Shown: in pieces, positions 11,064-22,856 of the stretch
How positions within the stretch are numbered: position 1 is the stretch's first letter
Layout: each line of letters starts with the position of its first letter
The notes under the pieces: model-generated
The model's database searches: none
Told to the model about the DNA's origin: nothing
The model's input: only the letters and a program-made list of their open reading frames with translations
Position numbers and translations under genes: made by a program
Assembly: GCF_029543155.1 (NCBI RefSeq)
Contig: NZ_JARQXA010000004.1
Coordinates: 372,001 to 436,000, forward strand
Direction of reading: 5' to 3'
From: Sphingomonas sp. HITSZ_GF
GTDB lineage: Bacteria; Pseudomonadota; Alphaproteobacteria; Sphingomonadales; Sphingomonadaceae
DNA: 64,000 bases

Positions 11064-11620
11064 TCGCCCAGGCGCTTGCCGGTGATCCGCACCGTCATCG
11101 AGGTTTGCTTGGTCTGGCCCGGCACGGTCTGGCTCTGGCTCATCGTCAGGTCGTAGCTGGTCTTGGTCTGGCTGCCGGTGATCGTCATGTGCGACTTGCC
11201 CATCGGCGTGTCGCATTCCATCACCGCGTCGATCTTGCCGCCGACGACCTTGTACTTCGGGAAGGTGCAGCCGCGCTGCATCGGCGAGAGCTTGGAGACG
11301 TCGATCGGCTTGACGTCCTCGGCCTTGCGGCAGCTGGTCTCGGTCTTGGGCGGCTTGCCGAGCTCGGCCTTCATCTGCGAGGCGATCGGCTCGGGCACGC
11401 CCCCGGTCTCGAGCGCGACGAGCTGGAAGCTGTTTTCCCACTGGCCCGGCTGCGCCGCGGTCTTGGCATCCGCCGCCGCGCTCTGCTTGGCGACTTCCTC
11501 CATGCTGGCGTTCTCGAGGCGAATCTCCCCGGTCTGACGCGCGCTCTGCTCGGTCGAGGGGCCCTGGTTGCAGGCGGCGAGCGGGAGCAGCGCTCCGGCG
11601 GCAAGAATCGTCAGGCGCAT
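11051..11620 (-). CDS. DUF3617 family lipoprotein (first of tandem pair)
   Basis: A 189-residue lipoprotein. The lipobox is 'LLPLAAC', with Cys near residue 18, so it should be anchored to a membrane facing the periplasm. The DUF3617 pattern is clear: 'PGQWENSFQLVALETGG', 'TETSCRKAEDV', 'RGCTFPKYKVVGGKID', 'YDLTMSQSQ' and the C-terminal 'GKRLGECKA', which parallels the 'GQRTGECAK' end of its downstream neighbour. The two are diverged tandem duplicates. The ATG at 11620 gives a proper signal peptide; longer forms do not. Confidence 0.85.
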   Translation of the reverse strand: MRLTILAAGALLPLAACNQGPSTEQSARQTGEIRLENASMEEVAKQSAAADAKTAAQPGQWENSFQLVALETGGVPEPIASQMKAELGKPPKTETSCRKAEDVKPIDVSKLSPMQRGCTFPKYKVVGGKIDAVMECDTPMGKSHMTITGSQTKTSYDLTMSQSQTVPGQTKQTSMTVRITGKRLGECKA

Positions 11621-11714
11621 CTCAATCCCCTGGGGTTGGCGTATGGCGCAGCCACACTCGAAGTCGCGTCTGAATACAAGCCTAGATCGGAAGTGCATTG
11701 GCGTAGGCGCAAGG

Positions 11715-11735
11715 TATGAACCAAATCGGTTCATA
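11715..11735. promoter_or_regulatory. Perfect 8-bp inverted repeat upstream of the toxin gene
   Basis: TATGAACC and GGTTCATA separated by AAATC, lying between the divergent DUF3617 and LysM-nuclease genes in an AT-rich stretch. It has the form of a dimeric repressor operator. The binding protein is unknown. Confidence 0.45.
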
Positions 11736-11791
11736 ATGTTCTTGATTTGTTCTAATTGGGTCCCATCTATCTTCGATAGGGAGAGGATGGG

Positions 11792-12820
11792 ATGGCTTTG
11801 GGGCGATCGAATTCGCGAAAGGTTGAGAGCCCTTTTGCGGTCTATTTGCGAACGGGCTACCGGGCGGCACCCGGGGTCGAGCTCAAATTCAACCCCTGGC
11901 ACGATACCGAGAACGGGCGTTTCACCTTTGTCGGGCAGGGGCGCTATTATCAGAACGGCGCCTATCAGGACCGCGACGCGGAACGCGGCATCACGCAGCG
12001 CGACCGCGAGGCCGGCGCAAGGGACATACGCGCCGCCTATGGCGGGCGCCGGCAACCTTCGGCGCGGGATCCCTATGTTCCCGACTATAGCGATGCGAGC
12101 CCGTGGCATCCGGCTAATTGGAGAGTCTATTACGTCAAACGGGGCGACAGCCTGACCAGCATCGCGCGGATGCGAAAAGGTCTGACCGTTGAATATCTCA
12201 CGGGTCTCAACCGCATTCCGACAGGAAAATTGCGCATCGGGCAGATGCTCATGCTGCCCACGCAGCGTGCGCTCGATGAAGCGAAGGACGCGCGAAAGAA
12301 GTTCATGGAGCTGGCGACATATCGAATTCTACACGATGGTCGAGATCCACCCGATCCGGCGAATCCTCCGTCGGTAATCGCGCAGGCGAATGAGATACGG
12401 CATCATTATATCGCCAACGGATACAACTTCTATACCGACGTTACTGAAAGAATTCAGCGCGTTAGAGCGGATTTGTATCTAGGAGATGGCGGGCGGTCTC
12501 GCTACACGCAAATAAATGCAGGAAAGCCGGACCGACTGTCATCGGATCAAGGCGGGCATATCATCGCGGTGCGATTCAACGGCCCCAGATTTTTCTTCAA
12601 TCACTTTGCCCAAGATGCCTCTTTCAATAGAAGCGCGTACGCCTCACTTGAGGCTGGCTGGGCGGCGTTGAAGGAAGCGAAGCATAGCGTTTCCGTTGAT
12701 ATTCACTTCTTTTACGAGGGATTGTCGCGGCGCCCGACGACGGTTCAAGTGGAATGGTGGGTGGATGGCGAGCACCATAAGCGTATTTTTCCAAATTCTC
12801 CGAAGGCGAAATTAAAATGA
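11792..12820 (+). CDS. LysM-containing DNA/RNA non-specific endonuclease, probable polymorphic toxin
   Basis: A 342-residue protein with three parts. Residues 30-55 contain 'LKFNPWHDTENGRFTF', a short N-terminal module. Residues 111-157 are a LysM peptidoglycan-binding repeat ('YYVKRGDSLTSIA', 'LRIGQMLMLP'). Residues 200-335 match the Endonuclea_NS_2 nuclease pattern: 'SDQGGHIIAVRF' (catalytic His256), Asn270, 'AQDASFN' and the tail 'FFYEGLSRRPTTVQV'. That C-terminal layout is the one seen in YeeF/EssD-type toxins. No Sec signal is present, so export would need a dedicated system. A 4-nt overlap joins it to the immunity gene. Base composition becomes clearly AT-richer towards the 3' end, a sign of transfer. 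The Shine-Dalgarno is GGGAGAGG. Confidence 0.85.
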   Translation: MALGRSNSRKVESPFAVYLRTGYRAAPGVELKFNPWHDTENGRFTFVGQGRYYQNGAYQDRDAERGITQRDREAGARDIRAAYGGRRQPSARDPYVPDYSDASPWHPANWRVYYVKRGDSLTSIARMRKGLTVEYLTGLNRIPTGKLRIGQMLMLPTQRALDEAKDARKKFMELATYRILHDGRDPPDPANPPSVIAQANEIRHHYIANGYNFYTDVTERIQRVRADLYLGDGGRSRYTQINAGKPDRLSSDQGGHIIAVRFNGPRFFFNHFAQDASFNRSAYASLEAGWAALKEAKHSVSVDIHFFYEGLSRRPTTVQVEWWVDGEHHKRIFPNSPKAKLK

Positions 12821-13218
12821 ATAGCCGAATGGAAGAGTCTTTGCAGAAGGTGGGGCGCCTTATGGCAGAAGCGGTGGGTGGCGACCCAGAGGGTGCTTTT
12901 CTATATGCTGAAGTTGAATCTGGGGCATTTTCGTGGGGACTATTTATAGATCGCGGTGAGTACGTGGATTATATCTACGATAATACTTCGATAGACGATG
13001 CCGTATTGTCTTTGTGGGAAGCTGCGGCGAGCGGAAAGGAATGGAGTGGACTTGCCTATGCGATTGTCCATGGCTCGTTGGATGCGGAATTCTACTATCC
13101 GGACAGCTGGGACGAAGCCGAAATATACTCTGATCGACGCAAGCGTATCCTGGCCGATCGATATGGCGATAAGCCGATAAAATACCCCCCTCCGCCACTG
13201 GGCGCGATCGAGCTGTAA
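12817..13218 (+). CDS. YezG/DUF600-type immunity protein
   Basis: A 133-residue acidic cytoplasmic protein starting at the ATG that overlaps the toxin stop (ATGA). The order of features matches the YezG family, whose members neutralise Endonuclea_NS_2 toxins: an N-terminal helix 'MEESLQKVGRLMAEAV', a beta strand region 'FLYAEVESGAFSWGLFID', a helix with 'SLWEAAASG', 'AEFYYPDSWDE' and the C-terminal 'RYGDKPIKYPPPP'. Low GC compared with flanking ligA and uvrB. The assignment as immunity rests on both the fold pattern and its position directly after a nuclease toxin. It ends 48 bp before uvrB. Confidence 0.8.
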   Translation: MNSRMEESLQKVGRLMAEAVGGDPEGAFLYAEVESGAFSWGLFIDRGEYVDYIYDNTSIDDAVLSLWEAAASGKEWSGLAYAIVHGSLDAEFYYPDSWDEAEIYSDRRKRILADRYGDKPIKYPPPPLGAIEL

Positions 13219-13266
13219 CAATCGGCGCGATTGCCGCAGCCCGCGCCGCTTCCCATATTCCCTCCA

Positions 13267-15459
<2,193 letters not shown>

Positions 15460-15591
15460 TTGCAACTGCGCCCGTTTCTGCTATGTTCCTGTGTCTCGGC
15501 TGGAGCGGTGAAGTCGAGTTCTAGTCAGAAATTGCCGCCCATGGTGATCGCGTCGTTTAGTGTGATGCGTCCGATCTGCGGGCAACTGACT

Positions 15592-15873
15592 ATGATATTG
15601 AGTTTTGCTGACAAGGCGGCTGAGCGCATCTGGAATGGTGAGCGTTGTCGATCGCTTCCGGCGGAGATCCAAAACCGAGCCTATTTGCGCCTCAAGATGC
15701 TCGACGCGGCGGAGACATTAGAAGACCTTCGTAACCCACCAAGCAATCGTCTTCACGCGTTAAAGGATGATCGCGCCGGGCAGCACTCGATTTCCATTAA
15801 CATGCAATGGCGTATATGCTTTGCTTGGCGCGATGGAGGCGCGGACGGTGTCGAGATCACAGATTATCACTAA
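15592..15873 (+). CDS. higB: HigB-type toxin of type II toxin-antitoxin system
   Basis: A 93-residue RelE-superfamily mRNA interferase. The sequence follows the HigB consensus closely: 'FADKAAERIWNGE' at the start, 'RLKMLDAAETLEDLR', 'PPSNRLHALK', 'GQHSISINMQWRICF' with the conserved Trp-Arg-Ile, and the end 'VEITDYH'. It would cleave mRNAs at the ribosome when not held by the antitoxin. The ATG at 15592 matches the family start; the open frame extends upstream without similarity. The antitoxin gene overlaps its 3' end. Confidence 0.92.
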   Translation: MILSFADKAAERIWNGERCRSLPAEIQNRAYLRLKMLDAAETLEDLRNPPSNRLHALKDDRAGQHSISINMQWRICFAWRDGGADGVEITDYH

Positions 15874-16165
15874 TCCGGATTGGCTTCACAACGCGCATGC
15901 CGGCGAGATGTTGGACAGTGAGTTCCTCCAGCCGCTTCAAATGGATGCAGGCGTGTTGGCCGCTGCAATCGGCGCCTCCGCCGATCATATCCGCGCAGTG
16001 ATAGCGGGAGATCTGCCCATGGACGCCGAATTGGATCTGCGGCTCGGACGCTATTTCGGAATGTCCGAAGGCTTCTTCCTAAGGCTCCAGGATCAGTATG
16101 AACTCCTCGAAGCCAAGCGTGCGCTGAACGGCGAACTCGACCGGATCGTCCCGCGCGCCGCCTGA
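15833..16165 (+). CDS. higA: HigA-type antitoxin
   Basis: A 110-residue XRE-type helix-turn-helix antitoxin. 'HAGEMLDSEFLQPLQMDAGVLAAAIG' is the HigA signature, followed by the recognition helix 'SADHIRAVIAG' and 'LGRYFGMSEGFFLRLQDQYEL'. It should bind HigB and repress the operon promoter in the 130-bp region after uvrB. The start is uncertain: ATG 15833 (overlap of 41 nt with higB) or GTG 15848 both fit, since the conserved part begins near residue 16. The overlap couples the two genes. Confidence 0.88.
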   Translation: MEARTVSRSQIITNPDWLHNAHAGEMLDSEFLQPLQMDAGVLAAAIGASADHIRAVIAGDLPMDAELDLRLGRYFGMSEGFFLRLQDQYELLEAKRALNGELDRIVPRAA

Positions 16166-16217
16166 TCCGCCGCCAAGCCGGTTGAGCCGCCCCGGTACTT
16201 CCCCCATAAGGCCGCGC

Positions 16218-16760
16218 ATGCATCGCAAGCTGCTCGTCTTCGCCTCCGCGCTCGCCATTGCGGGCTGTTCGGAAACGCCGCCGATCGTGCCGCCGCCCGC
16301 GCCGCGACCAGCGCCGACCCCCACGCCGGCCCCGGCGCCCGTGCCAACGCCAACGCCGGCGCGCAGTGCCGATTGGCGGGACTGGCCGCTGACCCCGGGC
16401 AATTGGGCCTATCGCCAGGACGGGCGCGGATCGATTGCGTTGTTCGGCGTCGCGGGCGGGGAGGCCGAGCTGACGCTGCGCTGCGACAGCGGCCGCGGCC
16501 GCGTGGTGCTGTCGCGCAAGGGCGAAGGTGTGGCGGGCGTCACGCTGCGCACCACCAGCACGCTGCGCCAGCTGCCGGTCCAGCCGGTGGCGGCGGGGAG
16601 CTCGCCCTGGCTCGCGGCGGACCTGGCGCCGCGCGATCCGGTGCTCGATGCGATGGGCTATAGCCGTGGCCGCTTCCTCGTCGAGGCTGCCGGTCTGCCG
16701 ACCCTGGTGGTGCCTGCCTATGCCGAGATCCTGCGCGTCGCCGAGGATTGCCGCGGATAG
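16218..16760 (+). CDS. Proline-rich lipoprotein of unknown function
   Basis: A 180-residue predicted lipoprotein. The signal peptide 'MHRKLLVFASALAIAGC' ends in a lipobox Cys17. A 40-residue Pro/Ala/Thr linker of 'PTPAPAP' type follows, suited to span the periplasm. The globular part begins with 'DWRDWPLTPGNWAYRQDGRGS' and contains 'LRCDSGRGRVVLSRKG', a beta-rich pattern with Cys near 95 and the C-terminal 'VAEDCRG', which could form one disulfide. No function recognised. The ATG at 16218 is used because the longer frame spoils the signal peptide. Confidence 0.75.
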   Translation: MHRKLLVFASALAIAGCSETPPIVPPPAPRPAPTPTPAPAPVPTPTPARSADWRDWPLTPGNWAYRQDGRGSIALFGVAGGEAELTLRCDSGRGRVVLSRKGEGVAGVTLRTTSTLRQLPVQPVAAGSSPWLAADLAPRDPVLDAMGYSRGRFLVEAAGLPTLVVPAYAEILRVAEDCRG

Positions 16761-16800
16761 TTCTTCCGCTCTCGCGCATTGATCGCGCGAGGAGGATGCC

Positions 16801-16950
16801 ATGATCCGCAAGCTCAAGTCCGGCCAGTATCGGCTCTATTCGCGCAAGCTCGATCCGGAGACGCACAAGCGCCGGAATCTCGGCACGTTCGACACGCGGG
16901 CGGCGGCGGAGAAGCACGAGCGCGAGGTGCAGTACTTCAAGCACCACTAG
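16801..16950 (+). CDS. 49-residue basic protein
   Basis: A short gene preceded by an excellent Shine-Dalgarno (GAGGAGG, 6 nt before ATG). The product begins MIRKLKSGQYRLYSRK, continues 'HKRRNLGTFDTRAAAEKHER' and ends 'VQYFKHH'. It is rich in Lys/Arg and ends in a helix. The pattern 'G-x-Y-x-L-Y-S-x-K ... R-N-L-G-T-F' resembles the small three-stranded arm domain that phage integrases use to bind DNA, here standing alone. I believe similar short proteins occur in other alphaproteobacteria. Nucleic-acid binding is an inference. Confidence 0.75.
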   Translation: MIRKLKSGQYRLYSRKLDPETHKRRNLGTFDTRAAAEKHEREVQYFKHH

Positions 16951-17117
16951 CACCGGGCAGGATGGTTGGTGGCTGGGCTGTGGGGGAAGGGCGACCGCCT
17001 TTCGGGCCCAGAATTCCAGAATCGCTCAGAAAAAGATTTTATACAAGACTTGTTCTGCGACTCGCGGTGATTCAATGTGTTGGCGTGCCCTTCGAGGGTA
17101 CGTGCTCTTCAACTGGC

Positions 17118-17132
17118 GAAAGGAGGTGATCC
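17118..17132 (+). promoter_or_regulatory. Extended Shine-Dalgarno (15 nt)
   Basis: GAAAGGAGGTGATCC is an uninterrupted complement of the 3' tail of 16S rRNA. Most Shine-Dalgarno sites pair over 4-7 nt. The following ATG starts one nucleotide after the match (17134), giving a normal GGAGG-to-start distance. Confidence 0.7.
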
Positions 17133-17133
17133 G

Positions 17134-17190
17134 ATGTCTCATGGTTCAGCAATGGGGTCGGTTCAGTTCGTTCGGGAGACGCACCGCTGA
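17134..17190 (+). CDS. 18-residue leader peptide or micro-protein
   Basis: Encodes MSHGSAMGSVQFVRETHR and stops at 17190, directly before the first hairpin. The peptide has no hydrophobic segment and ends with a basic -RETHR. The very strong ribosome site suggests it is truly translated, either as a regulatory leader for the downstream hairpins or as a functional micro-protein. No family recognised. Confidence 0.5.
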   Translation: MSHGSAMGSVQFVRETHR

Positions 17191-17323
17191 GCTTTTGACG
17201 CGATCGGAAGCCCTCCGATCGTAAGGCGCCGGGAGGTATTCTCCTCCAATCAACGGCGCCAGTCCGAAGCAAAGCGGTCCGCATGGTCTCCCGGGCTGGA
17301 GCTTCCGGCCGCTGACCATGTCG

Positions 17324-17370
17324 GAGGTCGCCGGGTCGTCGGGAGACGCCCCGGCGGCCTCTCTCATTTT
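17324..17370 (+). terminator. Probable terminator or attenuator hairpin
   Basis: GAGGTCGCCGGG pairs with CCCGGCGGCCTC (one G-T wobble) around a 14-nt loop, followed by CTCATTTT. It lies just before the ATG at 17383, so it would separate the micro-ORF transcript from that gene, or attenuate it. Confidence 0.55.
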
Positions 17371-17382
17371 GGGGAGACGCAC

Positions 17383-17850
17383 ATGGTGCCCGCACTACGC
17401 TGCGCCGGTCCTGCCTTGCTTCTTCTGGCCGCGGCGCCACCGCAGGACAGCGCCAGCCAGACTAGGCTGATGGACCGGATCGAGCGCATGCTCGTCCTGC
17501 CGAAGGAGGCGCAGCCTTTCGCCCGCTATGGTCGCAATTATGCGCTGGCCGGGCCCGATACGGTCCGTGCGGTCTATGTGGTGCCGCCGCCGCGTTCGAG
17601 CGCAAATACAGGGTGCAGCGTCGCACTGCCCGACTTCAAGTGGCGTCCCTGCACCGCGCGCGAAATCGCCGCGATGATCAAGTCGGAGGATGAAAATATT
17701 GCGTCCCAAGCGCGAGCCGGGCAGCGGCGCTGGCACGATAAGGCTTCCAGCCTCCCCCTTGTCGATGACGGCGGCTGCACTGTGATCATGATCGAGTACA
17801 GTATCTCTCGCGATCGGATCACCAGCACCACTTGTAATGGATTTGGTTGA
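17383..17850 (+). CDS. Exported hypothetical protein
   Basis: A 155-residue protein with a hydrophobic N-terminus ([15 protein letters not shown]) that reads as a signal peptide. The mature part contains 'LMDRIERMLVLPKEAQPFARYGRNYA', a beta region 'RAVYVVPPPR', Cys in 'TGCSVALPDFKWRPC' and near the C-terminus ('GGCTVIM', 'TTCNGFG'); four cysteines suggest two disulfides in the periplasm. GGGGAGA precedes the ATG. I do not recognise the family. It ends convergently 11 bp from glsA. Confidence 0.65.
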   Translation: MVPALRCAGPALLLLAAAPPQDSASQTRLMDRIERMLVLPKEAQPFARYGRNYALAGPDTVRAVYVVPPPRSSANTGCSVALPDFKWRPCTAREIAAMIKSEDENIASQARAGQRRWHDKASSLPLVDDGGCTVIMIEYSISRDRITSTTCNGFG

Positions 17851-17861
17851 TAAACTGCATT

Positions 17862-18794
17862 TCAGCGCGGATCGAAGATCGACCAGCCGGTGTGCTGTAC
17901 CAGGCGCTCGAGCGCGAGCGTGCCGAGCTGCGAATTGCCGCGCTCGTTTAGGCCGGGCGACCAGACCGCGATCGAGGCGATGCCCGGCGCCACCGCCAGG
18001 ATGCCGCCGCCCACGCCCGACTTGCCTGGCAGGCCGACACGGAAGGCGAACTCGCCCGATCCGTCATAATGGCCGCAGGTGAGCATGAGCGCATTGATGC
18101 GGCGCGCGCGGCGCTGCGAGATGATGCTGAGCCCGGTATCGGGCTGCACGCCGCCGGCCATCAGGAAGCGGCCGGCGCGGGCGAGCTGGCGGCAGCTCAT
18201 CGCGATCGCGCATTGGTGAAAATAGACGCCCAGCACTTCCTCCGCCGGACGGTGGAGGTTGCCGAAGGCCCGCATATATTGGGCGAGCGCGAAGTTGCGG
18301 AAGCCGGTGTCCTGTTCGGCACGGGCGACCGCCTCGTCGACATGGATCGCCTCGTCGCCGGCGAGCCCGCGCACGAAGCGCAGCATCTCGCCGATCACTT
18401 CGCGCGGCGCGCCGCGCCCCAGCAGCACATCGTCGACCACGATCGCGCCGGCATTGACGAAGGGATTGCGCGGAATTCCCTGTTCGGTTTCGAGCTGGAC
18501 GATCGAGTTGAAGGCGCTTCCCGAGGGCTCGCGGCCGACGCGCTGCCAGAGCTGATCGCCGACGGCGCCGAGCGCCTGCGTCAGCGCGAACACCTTGGAT
18601 ATCGACTGGATCGAGAAGGCGAACCCGGCATCTCCGGCCGCATATTCGCTGCCGTCAGCCAGCACGATGGCGATGCCGAAATGCGCGGGATCGACTGCGG
18701 CGAGGGGTGGGATATACTGGGCCGGCGTGCCGCGATCGGGCGCCGCGGCCATCTCCGCGGCGATATCGGCAACGATCTGCGACAGGCGTTTCAT
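17862..18794 (-). CDS. glsA: Glutaminase A
   Basis: A 310-residue serine-dependent glutaminase that turns L-glutamine into glutamate and ammonia. The catalytic serine lies in '[12 protein letters not shown]' (S-x-x-K, near residue 63). Family marks include 'NPFVNAGAI', '[13 protein letters not shown]', 'GVYFHQCAI', 'RFLMAGGV' and '[12 protein letters not shown]'. The length equals the usual 305-310. The ATG at 18794 is taken; the frame open beyond it lacks similarity. It follows the exported protein gene on the same strand with a 22-bp gap and may be cotranscribed with it. Confidence 0.95.
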   Translation of the reverse strand: MKRLSQIVADIAAEMAAAPDRGTPAQYIPPLAAVDPAHFGIAIVLADGSEYAAGDAGFAFSIQSISKVFALTQALGAVGDQLWQRVGREPSGSAFNSIVQLETEQGIPRNPFVNAGAIVVDDVLLGRGAPREVIGEMLRFVRGLAGDEAIHVDEAVARAEQDTGFRNFALAQYMRAFGNLHRPAEEVLGVYFHQCAIAMSCRQLARAGRFLMAGGVQPDTGLSIISQRRARRINALMLTCGHYDGSGEFAFRVGLPGKSGVGGGILAVAPGIASIAVWSPGLNERGNSQLGTLALERLVQHTGWSIFDPR

Positions 18795-18816
18795 GCGCGC
18801 TTGCTGGACGGCGGGC

Positions 18817-19740
18817 CTAGGGCTTCGCCGGTTCGCCTGCGCTCTTCGCGACGGTCTTGGTAATCTGGCCCATCTGCGAGGCGGCGCTGCGATTGCCGCG
18901 GCCATAATAGAGGCCGGAGAGATAGGCGCGGTCGCTTGGCGTGAGCGTCGCCGGACCGTCGGTCGCGCCGGGCTCGAACAGGCGCAGGATCGTGTCGTCG
19001 TCCGCGGCCAGCTTCTCGGGCCTGGTGCGCATCATCCCACGCATCGCCGCATAATCGGCGACCTGCATCAGCCGCTTGCCGAGCGTCGCGCGCGTCTCGA
19101 TCACGACATAGGCGAGCTCGATCTGCTGCTGCGTCGATGGGTTGATGATCGAGGCCTGGGGGATGACCAGCACCGGCGTGCCATTGCCGATCGAGATGCG
19201 CGACTGGTTCATGCTGGTCTCGCTCTCCCGCGAGGCCGAGCTGCCGACCGCGCGGCCATCCTCATTGTGAATGCCGGTGACGGTCCAGCTGCGCGCGGTG
19301 GCCTGGGAGTCGAGCAGGCGCTTGCGATCGCTCGGCTCCATGCCGAAGAACTGGCCGGGATAGAGCCGATAGAGCTCGCGCGTGAAATCGCGGCCATTGT
19401 CGACGACGACGACGACCAGATTGGGCCGACAGTCGGACCCGCCGGGTTCGGCGCCGGCTTCGGCGGCGATCTTGCGGATCCGCGCATCGACCTTGGCGGC
19501 ATAGGCTTCAGTGAACCCCACCACATAGGGGCAGACTTCGTCACCGAAGCGTGCCAGCTGGCCCTGCACCGGCGCCGACATCCGGCCGACCAGCTTGCGC
19601 GCCTGCTCCCGGGGGCTCAGCGTCTTGCCGCGCACGACGATGGTGGACTGGGGATCGGGATCGGCATGATCCTGCGCGATGGCCGGGCTGGCCATGAGCA
19701 GCGCCATCGCCGCACCGATACCGTGAACCAAAGCTCGCAT
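18817..19740 (-). CDS. Exported hypothetical protein
   Basis: A 307-residue protein with a clear Sec signal peptide cut after 'ASPAIAQ'. The mature part starts '[22 protein letters not shown]', has paired cysteines in '[10 protein letters not shown]' and '[16 protein letters not shown]', and a long polar C-terminal half with '[21 protein letters not shown]'. No catalytic motif seen. I know the pattern only as a recurring sphingomonad hypothetical. Lies upstream of glsA on the same strand. Confidence 0.75.
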   Translation of the reverse strand: MRALVHGIGAAMALLMASPAIAQDHADPDPQSTIVVRGKTLSPREQARKLVGRMSAPVQGQLARFGDEVCPYVVGFTEAYAAKVDARIRKIAAEAGAEPGGSDCRPNLVVVVVDNGRDFTRELYRLYPGQFFGMEPSDRKRLLDSQATARSWTVTGIHNEDGRAVGSSASRESETSMNQSRISIGNGTPVLVIPQASIINPSTQQQIELAYVVIETRATLGKRLMQVADYAAMRGMMRTRPEKLAADDDTILRLFEPGATDGPATLTPSDRAYLSGLYYGRGNRSAASQMGQITKTVAKSAGEPAKP

Positions 19741-19826
19741 ATGCGCCTCACCCGACAATTCGCGCGCCTTGTACGCCAAGCGTCGGCGGTGGCCAACGAT
19801 GGATCGCGCTGGCTGCGCTGGCGGGT

Positions 19827-20047
19827 TCAGTCGATGATCGGATGTTTCTCGCGCAGCCGGTCGGCGATGCGTTCGACCGCGGCGTTCTCCTCGGCTTCGC
19901 CGCCGGGCGTGATCGACCAGTTGCAATGCGGATGGGTCTGCGCGCTGTAGCGCTTCACCGCGCCGATGACGTTGCGCCAGCGGCGCCGCGTACCACCGAC
20001 TTCGCGCAGCAGGATGGCGAGGAACTGGTCGGTGAGGTCGGCCGCGT

Positions 20048-20051
<4 letters not shown>
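19827..20051 (-). CDS. 74-residue hypothetical protein coupled to mutS
   Basis: Begins at the ATG overlapping the mutS stop by 4 nt, so it is translated from the same message. The protein is polar and helical: 'LTDQFLAILLREVGGTRRRWRNVIGAV' then 'HCNWSITPGGEAEENAAVERIADRLREKHP'. Its Arg-rich middle and tight link with mutS hint at a role on nucleic acids, but no family is recognised. Confidence 0.7.
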
Positions 20052-22651
<2,600 letters not shown>

Positions 22652-22856
22652 GCAGCGCCCGGACTAGCCGAACGTCCCCACCGATCAACACCCGCGTGTC
22701 GCTTTTCTGGGGACAAAGCGCGCTGTGCGGGATTTCGCACAAACCGGCAAATTATCAGACCAGAGCCATGCCAAATTCGGCATAAATTGGGGGATTAGGC
22801 GCATTGCGGCGCTGGATCGGCGACCCTAAAGGGATGCCAGTCGCCGGGAGAGAAGA

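Larger units (their letters stand above)
16951..17382 (+). ncRNA. Structured transcript with an 18-codon leader ORF
   Basis: This 430-bp gap holds no ordinary gene but is far from featureless. An 18-codon ORF with an exceptional Shine-Dalgarno sits at 17134-17190. It is followed by four stems: CGATCGGA/TCCGATCG (17201-17221), GGCGCC/GGCGCC with an inner GGAGG/CCTCC (17225-17260), CATGGTC/GACCATG (17282-17320), and a 12-bp stem at 17324-17361 with a T-run. This looks like a leader or small RNA ahead of the gene at 17383. Nothing certain is known of it. Confidence 0.45.

Noticed and set aside
10491..11441. 316-codon frame joining both DUF3617 genes
   Set aside because: The upper part is the wrong frame of the upstream DUF3617 gene; a proper signal peptide starts at 11063.
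13231..13266. Upstream TTG start for uvrB
   Set aside because: Would add a proline-rich stretch not seen in UvrB; the ATG at 13267 matches the family start.
17118..17132. Possible 3' fragment of a 16S rRNA gene on the minus strand
   Set aside because: Only the 15 terminal nucleotides match; helix 45 sequence that must lie next to it in 16S is absent, and an ORF follows at proper Shine-Dalgarno distance.
16951..17382. Permuted alphaproteobacterial tmRNA
   Set aside because: No tRNA-like acceptor ends and no Ala-Asn-Asp...Ala-Ala tag frame; the micro-ORF encodes an unrelated peptide.
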